Below, one piece after another: positions 41,101-50,100 of a stretch of 64,000 nucleotides of DNA; the stretch's first letter is position 1, and each line of letters opens with the position of its first letter. The notes beneath the pieces were generated by a model. It worked only from the letters and a program-made list of their open reading frames with translations, was not told where the DNA came from and ran no database searches. The stretch covers positions 1-64,000 of the forward strand of contig JASAND010010767.1 of NCBI GenBank assembly GCA_030248195.1, written 5' to 3'. The DNA is from Trissonchulus latispiculum (Eukaryota > Nematoda > Enoplea > Enoplida > Ironidae). Both the position numbers and the translations under genes were made by a program.

Positions 41101-44100
41101 TTATAGTAGAAATGTTCAATTTAAAATTATCCAAAAATTTCACTGAAATTTTTCAGGATTGGAATCGTTTTGATTTTTTCACTTTTCGCGATGTTTATTG
41201 TTACCCAAATGCAGACGTAGTTAGTTCATATTTACTTCAATTGTGATCATTTATGATAATTTTAATAGATCTTAGTTTGTCTTTTTGTCAGAAATTGGTA
41301 TATTCATTTCTCTTTTCTTTATCGAAGGGGGGGGTGTACTTTCTTTTGCACCAAGGGTCACCCTCTCTAATTGATCACTTGCTTCTCTGGGGGGGGTAAT
41401 TAGAAGAAATACAACAAGGGGGGGGGGATAAAGCGTGTTGAGTTGTGCCGACTTGATGTACGAAAAACTTCTTCAGCGTAAGAATAATTGGGGGGAAATT
41501 TTGTGTTGTTGGGGTTGGTGTGTGTGTGAAATATTGTTCTATAAAAAAGAACACTTAAGACCTGAAATATTGGTGTTGTACTCAGTCCTTCTCTAACTAG
41601 TTTCGACCCCCTTTTCACAACTACCGGCATAATTAACTAAGAAATATATCGGACGTTGACATTTTTGGTTGAATCTGGTGGTCGAAAGGAAAATTTTATT
41701 ACTGGTGCGAGCTATAAGCGTAGGGGGCAGTATCATTTGTGCAAATGGAATCGTCGATAAGTATGCCCAACGGGGGGGGTCGACCATCGTCAGTCACTAA
41801 TATATAAAAAATGTACTCGATTTTTGGGGTAATTAAATAGGCGATTTTTGTGTTGTTTTGAATATCTAATTGGAGAGAAAGTTATTTTCCTTTCTATTAT
41901 AATTCACTTTTTGTTAATCTGTTGAAACGAGAAGAGAAAGGGAGAAAGAAAGAGAGTATTTAGAGGGGATATGTGGAAAGTGGCATTTTGGTTTTTTAAT
42001 TTATTATATTTTATTTTTTTATAAATACTAATACTAAAAAATATATTTCAGACACATAGTTATATTAGAAAAGTTGTTCAGCTCATCATTACCTATCGAA
42101 TAAAATTGCACGATAAAACCATGCAGTTGCAAAATTGCACGGGAACATCGTACTAGCTAAAAAATGCACGCTTTTCATTTCAATATTGTAGATGACATTT
42201 ACCTGACGAATTGTGCATTTTCTGCCTAAAACTGCGTGGTAACAGCCTTTCTCAAGGAAAGGTGGTGGAAAGGAATGGAAGGGGGGGAGACAGGGGGGAA
42301 GGAGGGGGGGGGGGGAGGGGAGAAGACGAGGGAGGGGGGGTGCGGGGGTGGGGGGGGAATGGGGGGGGGGGAGGTAGGGAAAAGGGAAGGGAGAGGTGGG
42401 GGGGGGGGGGGGGTGTGAGGTGGGGTGGGGGGGGGGGGGGGGGGCGGAGGGGGGGTGGTTCGGGGGAGAGAGGGGGTCACAATACAATGAGTTGTTGTGT
42501 CCTTCTACTTAACATATTGTTTATATGTTGCAGTAGTGGCTATTATGATGCGGTGCTGACAACGACAGAAATAAAGGCTTCTAAGGTAAATTCAAATTGC
42601 TTTTTCATTGTGCCACTTCTCGGACAAGACTGTGCAATTCAGTATACACAAAATTATTGATTGAATTGATCCATTCATTAACAAGGACTTCTCGTTGGGG
42701 TCCTCTGCCTGTATTGGTCTAACATTCACCTGCCCTTGTTCTACCTGCTCCAAACTAGGGGGATTTAACAAAAAAGCGAAAATTTTTTAAGATTTTAACC
42801 AAAATTCCGATCTAGCCGTTTCAAGCAATTACTAGCTTTTTAGCCCGGTGTTTGGAAAATCTTCGAAATTTTACAATACTTTTGTAATTTTTAGCTAAAC
42901 GTCTTGCTATTTCTGCATTCAGTCTTTCCTTTCTGGCTCTGTCCCATGTTCCTTGACCCTGATTTTTTATCCTTTGTACCAAACTTCCAATTTTTGAGGG
43001 GTGCCTCACCCTCCCCCAGAAACTCCCTTGTGATGTGATTGGATACTGCATTGTATATGTAGTCTCAAGACTGATCCGGCACTTCTTTGCTGCATCCACG
43101 TTTTTATGAAACTCCGGGTATCCTCATGGGAAGCAACTGCAGAATTCCTAAGAACTTAAGCTAGTTAATAACGAATTCAAAACGGTTAGAACCACTCAAT
43201 TATGCGATGACTACATAATACATAGTTTTAGAATCTATAGATTTTCTTGTTTAATTTTTGTAGAGTAGAAATGCTAAATCAATGCTAAATTGACACTGTT
43301 TTAATCCCTTCATAATTAAATTCTGTACAATGCAGTTGCCGCTATTGCAGTTGCTTACGATTAGTATCTGTTTATGTTTTAAAATGGTCGGGCGAATAAG
43401 CTAGGGAATTGCAAATTGTTAATTATATTTGCTGAAGAGGACCGCTTAGGTGCTGACTTGATGGGATTTTGCTGTTGCTTATTGACTATGGACATATGCT
43501 TCTGTTTATTGCTGATGATTTCATAATGGAATCTTAAAACCCATATGCAAATCTTGTTTCAGATTTTCAATTTAACCAAAGCAGTGTAAGTTGATTTGCT
43601 CATTCGATGTCTTTAATTGGATCGTGCCGGAAGAATTTCTATTGTGTGTTCTTTAGGGTGGTGGTTCAGGAAATTTGCAGTAAATTCTGAAATTGAGTCA
43701 AATTTGTTAATTTACTCTATTCTTGATGTTGAACAATATTTTTATTTCATTTGAAAGCATAGAATGTGCTGACAGACATACTCTGCCTATTTAAATTGGC
43801 AAAGTGGGTATAGCTGTCTCAATTCTACTGTTCGATAAAAATACTTTTTGAGTATGGATTTATCGACGTGTGCAAAAGCGAAAAACCTACCAGTTGAGGC
43901 TTCAAAAGGAATGTGTTCTAAAGGGCTGGTTTTCTGAATTTAAAAATGCGTTGTTATTTTTAAAATGTAACTGATCAAAGAATGAATACAGGTCTTGGTC
44001 AGAACTTTCGAATCGCTGTAAACTTGTCAGTGATTGCAGACCAAAGTAAAAGCTCTAGTGGATTAAATAAAATTTTCCATAAATCATATTTTCACGCCAC

Positions 44101-47100
44101 GACTGTTCTGAAACGTTTTCTACAATAAAAGATGTTATTGTAGCAAGTTTGAATGAATTTCAACTAGAAATGTGCATTTCAATCCTAAACCCGAACCATC
44201 AAATTAAGCTAAACTTAAAATTGTGTCGAGCATGTACAATTTCATCTGTGATTGATAGGATTGATATTTATCGGATTTCTTTTACATATATATGCCTCTA
44301 CTTTTTCAGTTGGTATGATGATATTTACTTTACGAATTTGCTAAGAGAGGTAAAGCTTCAAGTTTCAAGTTAAAATACGTTTCAATCATTTCTCAATAGC
44401 GGCGTACGGTTTGGTAATAATCAGAACACGCATCCAGTTGTTTGATAGCTACGATATAACCGGCTCCAGGCTAAAACTTCATAAAATTGAAAACTGCACT
44501 CAGCTCGTATTTTGCAGAGAGCTGAGTTGAAACCAAACCAAAGATTTGCATGTGATGTGCATGTATGTGATGCATTATTGCGAAAATGCATTTGTGCTTA
44601 TATTATAGAAAATTTGCACAGGCAACTGTATTTCTTCAACGAAATTTCTTTCTACAGTATCAGGAATATCCAACACTCACCGTAAGTGCATGAGCTTTCA
44701 GTACTATACCAATCATCTGTAAGGTTTCGACTTGAAAAGATGGCTTGATGACCATAGCTAGGGCGCCCAGCCGCCTGGTAATATATTCTTCAGCGCATCT
44801 GTCTGATCCTCCATAAGAATAAAATAAAGTGAACAGTTTCATAGAAAATAAATGCTACAGTAAAAATCAAAAGGAATACTTGGAGTCCATTATATAATTT
44901 AAGAAGTTTCCGGGATTCGAAAGCTCATGTTTATCTTCTTGTTTTCTATGCAAATTGAAAAAATATAGAAATTTTTAAATAAAATTTCATGATGAAACTT
45001 TTTAATAATCAACAATCCTGAATTGAAATGTAGAAATATGGAAAATTGAGAATAATCTTGAACGTTCTCCCCACCATACCGAACCATAATAAGCAGCCTA
45101 ATCAGCACATTCTAACCGTGAAGCTGTATAAAGATTGTTGAAATTAATAATTTTTAAATTTACATCCTGACTTCCAGATATTCTGATCACAAATATCAGA
45201 AATAGCGCATTCAAAGGATATGTTTATGTTCATCAACAAAATAATTTCACTATTTACACATTTAACATACAACTTTAACAAGCTTCAAGAAGATTGTCTT
45301 CGCTTTGTAGCAAAATCTTTGTAGTAAACAAAAACTTTGTTGTAAGAATTTTGCATTTTCCACCGGAGACCTGAATCGTAAAATTATAAGAGTTTCCTGC
45401 ACTACGTAAGCAAGTCGGTATTTTTTAGCCTACTGTAGAAATATTTCTGCAGTTGTATCTACTTTTTCGACAATCTGAAATTGTAAACCAAACTTGTAGT
45501 TTGTCCAATTCAAACCTGTAACTTTCAGTAGACTGACCAATATCCATACACGAGGGTATGTGGTAGGTGCTGGATTAGATCTAAGGGCGCGGTCGCTCCA
45601 AAATTATTTATGACAGGGATGGTGTCGATGCAGAAAACGCATCCACAGGACTGAGAAATTTCATTTGCGACTTCTATATTCCGTTTATGTTATCAGCGTA
45701 TTGCGTGATAACTTTTAAAGTAAATCTGTAAACTATTGTGAACTATTTTCGGTTATTCTCCTTGATTTTCATCTAAATTACTCAAAATGCAGTGTTATCT
45801 TTATGAACGATAAACGTGAAATTGTCCTTCTGTGTAGGAACCTCGGTTCCTAGCTAATTTTATGTCCGCCATTGAAAGTTAGTGAAAAGTCAGTCTTGTC
45901 AAAGTTCTCCTTCGGAGTGGTTGCATCTTTCACCTGCCCTTTTGTGCTCAACGGGGGATTTACTCTTAGCAGGTATTTTGGTCGGGGGTTTCAAATCCCT
46001 CCAAACTTTGGGATTTCTTCTTTTATTTTTGGGTGAGGTAATGATTGTTTGTGCTTTTGTTCACATCTCTGGAAATGTTATTTGCTGTAAACTATAAAAT
46101 TATCTTTCTATGCTTTTTGTCAATTTTGTAATTTTGATATAAAAACAGTAAACTCACGGTACCGAAATTGGACTGCCGGCGCCTGCTGTAGTCGGTTAGG
46201 AAGTTATAGCGAGTTTAGGGTCGAGTCTACGAGTCTAGCATGCGCACACTCACGAACCTAGCAGATCTTATTTAATTTAAATTATCCGTTTACTGGCAAA
46301 CAAATATCTTTACACTATAAACTAAAGTCTTAGTGAATAGTAGTCAAACTTGGAATTCATTGTGCCAAAGTATCCGCAGTGAAAACTACAAACGAGGTCC
46401 TTTAGAAATTTTTTACTACACCGTTTGTATTTGCCATCTACAGACCTACAAAAGTAATTCGTGGAACTTTTCTAATGGTACACTATACCATAATAATAGT
46501 AAGGGGATCCAGCTTTATACATCAAGTTTTATACATTTTTATTAAGTTTGATTAAAACGTTCAATTGGTGTTTTGTGTTAAAGTTGCGAAATTGAGGGGG
46601 GGGGCACCCCACCCACCTTTTAAACTACTTCATATATAAGAGACACCAACATACTCTATACTCCGAAAACACACAACCATTAAAAAGTATATATATAACC
46701 CAAGAAACTTACGTTCAAGAATAACCCCAGTTTGACAAGATGCATGTAGTGAAAGACAGCAATGCAAACAGTGTGACCGCCTTTTTTGCTTGAGGCTGGT
46801 TTCACAGAGCCCAGAAAGTCAATAATGTCCGAAAAAATTAGGTGGCGCGAAAAGAGTGTACACTTTATTAGCCTACGCGAAATCGTTGTACACTTTCCTG
46901 TTGCGCGAACTGTAGGTACATTTTGAAGTTTTGCTCGATATCGCTCTACACTTTCTTGCTGCGCGAAACAAGTGTACACTTTATAAATACGCGGCCCGCA
47001 CCGGCCCGGCCCGTGAAAAAATTTTTGCCGGCCCGCCCGGCTCGGCCCGTGAAAGGTTTCGGCCCGCTCATCCCGGCTCGTCAAATTTTTCGGCCCGCCC

Positions 47101-50100
47101 GCCCAATTTTTTTCAGAAAGTGCAAAATTTCAAAAAAATTCCAAAATTTTTTATTGAATTTCCGTTTGAAGTTTTTGTATATATTGTAGTCGCAAAAATT
47201 GCATCAATGAATTGAGAGGTTTGACATTAATTTTGAGCACCAAGTTTTGCAAGGTTAAACAGGTTAAAGTGGTTGTTCCGAATGTTTTGAACCACAGGGT
47301 TGTGCTGGGCAGGCGCGTAGCCATGGGGGGGGGGCGAGGGGGGCATGCCCCCCCGAAATCGGAGGTCAAAGAAAAATTTTAATACCAAAGTAGGAATGCG
47401 GGTAAATATTTCCAGAAAATTTCGCCTGCGGCGCTAATTTTACACGAAAATACCTCAAGAATACCAGTTTAATTGGACTCTACAGACTTGTTTCAGCTCA
47501 AATTTCTGAAAAATTTTGGCTTGCCCCCCTCCAAAAGTTTTTCTGGCTACGCTAGTGGTGCTGGGCAACATTTGAAATCATAATGTTTTGACTTGGCCTC
47601 AAGAAATGAGCATAAGCATACTGATTATACAGATAACGTTAAAATTTGAAGGATATCCATCCAGCATTTATTTAACAATCTAGCAGACATTTTAATTTAA
47701 ACACAATACACAGTAACATTTATGATATGAAAATACTGAAACTAGTTCCTGAAAAGTAAGAAACATGATCAAGAAGCACAAAATTCTTTCAAGCTAAACA
47801 TTTGAGTTATTTTTCTTCAGTAAAATCTGGCAAAAATAATGGGAGCAGACCGAAAACTCGGCCCGTAGCCCGGCCCGGCCCGTGAGCTTCGGCCCGCGGC
47901 CCCGCCCGGCCCGTGAACTTTGGTCAGCGGCCCGGCCCGTGAACTTTGGTAAGCGGCAATGCAGGCCTCTAGTGCACAATAAAGTCATTAAGACTTGGAT
48001 TTAGTCTGGGCTCCAGCTGTGGTCATCAAACCGAAAAGATTTCATCTATGAACAACTCAACTGAACAAAACAAAAACGACTAAGTGTGTTTGATGTAAAG
48101 AGATCATACGCGCTGTCATAAGCATGTAGAAAATTTTAGTATATCGGAAAGTGCAGCTGGTGGGCGTATTCTGGGTTGTCCTACACTTGCTGATTGGCTC
48201 TTTGTAAATGCACGTGTTAATTGCGGTCGCCTACTAGGTAGTGTTAACTACAGTAAGGACGTCTCACGTATACATTAGCTGAGTAATTCCTTAAAGTTTA
48301 AATGTTAATGTATTCTATACGGTGAAGGGTATATACGTAATGACTTTTTAATGCCTTCGTGACATTGTGAAACATTTTAACTTCAAGTTTAAAAAAATAC
48401 TTGAAAATGCTATTATTTGCATAAAATCTCATTTAGATTCTGTTTAGCGATTGTTTTCAAGAGCTCTGCTTTATTACCACACAAAAGCTTCTAACATTTG
48501 ACTTAATTCCGGTATATGTTTTGGAATTGACACAAATCGAAGAATTTGACGAATTTCCAATTTAAATAGCAAAACATTTTATTTGAATCTTTTTGTAAAA
48601 ATGAAAATGCCAACAGCAAAATATTTTTCACGTAAGGACATATAAATTTCCTTTAGATTCATTTTTAAAACAACTTTCTGCATAAACTGAGGAAATTAAC
48701 CCTTGTGATCCTTCACAGTGACATGTACGTGTCTTAATGAGTATTCGTATTTGCTACACACCAGCCAATCAAATTGTGTTGCACAATCCAGATGCAGAAC
48801 AACCCAGAACAAACCAGCTGGTGCCATAATGTCTGTGTTATGGACCATGTGTATAATTGCCCAATATGCATATGGAGCAAGAATTTCTGTCCCATATGCA
48901 TATGGACCAACTTCTGTTGGGAATTTCCCGAAATTCCTTTATCGTTTAAATTAATGACATATGCGGCTGAAATGGCCAGACAATTGTTTACTGACTGCTG
49001 CTGCTGTTTATATTTGTTTGCACTTACTTAATCCGGGTTTTTCTGGCTTTTGTTAACATTGAATTGACACCAAGATTTATCTGAATTTATCCGGTTATTA
49101 TGTGCATTACGTTGAAGTTATCTGGTTTTTGCTGACACTAAGCTGTGGCTATCTGGTTTTATGTAGTTCTGTTGATACGATTTTGGCATGTCTTATTTTG
49201 AAGCATCAGCGTATACAGTTAGTGTAAATAAAGTCGTTATACAGTCCAGTTGCTAGTTTTCTCTTCAACCTAGTTAACCCATGTTAACCCAGCACAAGGG
49301 GCAAAAGACTTTTTTACCCACATAAAAAGAGCAATTCTGTATGTTTCTTATTTTCAAACGTTTGTTAATGCAAAACTTCTTTAACTTCGTCTATAATAGA
49401 ATCATCGATTCACTATTGAGATTGAAGGTCAAAAATTGAAAAAGTAAAATTTGCAGATTTGAACTTCTTGAAATTTTGAAATTTTGAGAGTGCAAATTTG
49501 ACGAATATATATTTCGAAATAATATATTTTGGTAATTATTTGCGAATAATCAATTTCAATGTTGATTTTCAGGAAATGACAGTGAAAACATTAAGGCTAA
49601 GAATAATATTATGCTTATGGGGCAAGATTTTCTGTCCCATATGCATATGGGGCAATTATACCTATGATCCGTAACATCTAGGTTTTAAAGAAAAAGAAGA
49701 AAACAGAAAGAGGCAAGGTAGAATAAAGGAGGAGAAGAAAAATAAGTTATCTAACAAAAGATTACCGCAGTCTGAAAAGTATAAGTCTGTGGACCTACAC
49801 GCCTAATAAACACTACTCTAGAAGGAGAGGCAATTGACCGTAGGAATGAAAACAGAAAGTTTGTGAGTATCAAATGAACAAATTGTTTATTTCATTGAAA
49901 GAAACAAAGACAGAAAAAGAATTAAAAAGAAAAGCAAGATGGAACCATTATTTCCACAATAATTAGACAGTAGCTGCTATGTAAAGACTAGTTATTTGGA
50001 TCCTCCCGCGGGTAATCTGAATTAAAATTCGGTGCGTCTAATTAGTTTGTCACCTGAAATAAGTAAATTAATTGCTTATTCTGGCACCGCCCTTATTTCC

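Noticed and set aside
42211..42660. 149-codon Gly-rich ORF and its Pro-rich mirror
   Set aside because: Produced by the G-rich tract; only the 42534-42585 part is an exon, in its own right.
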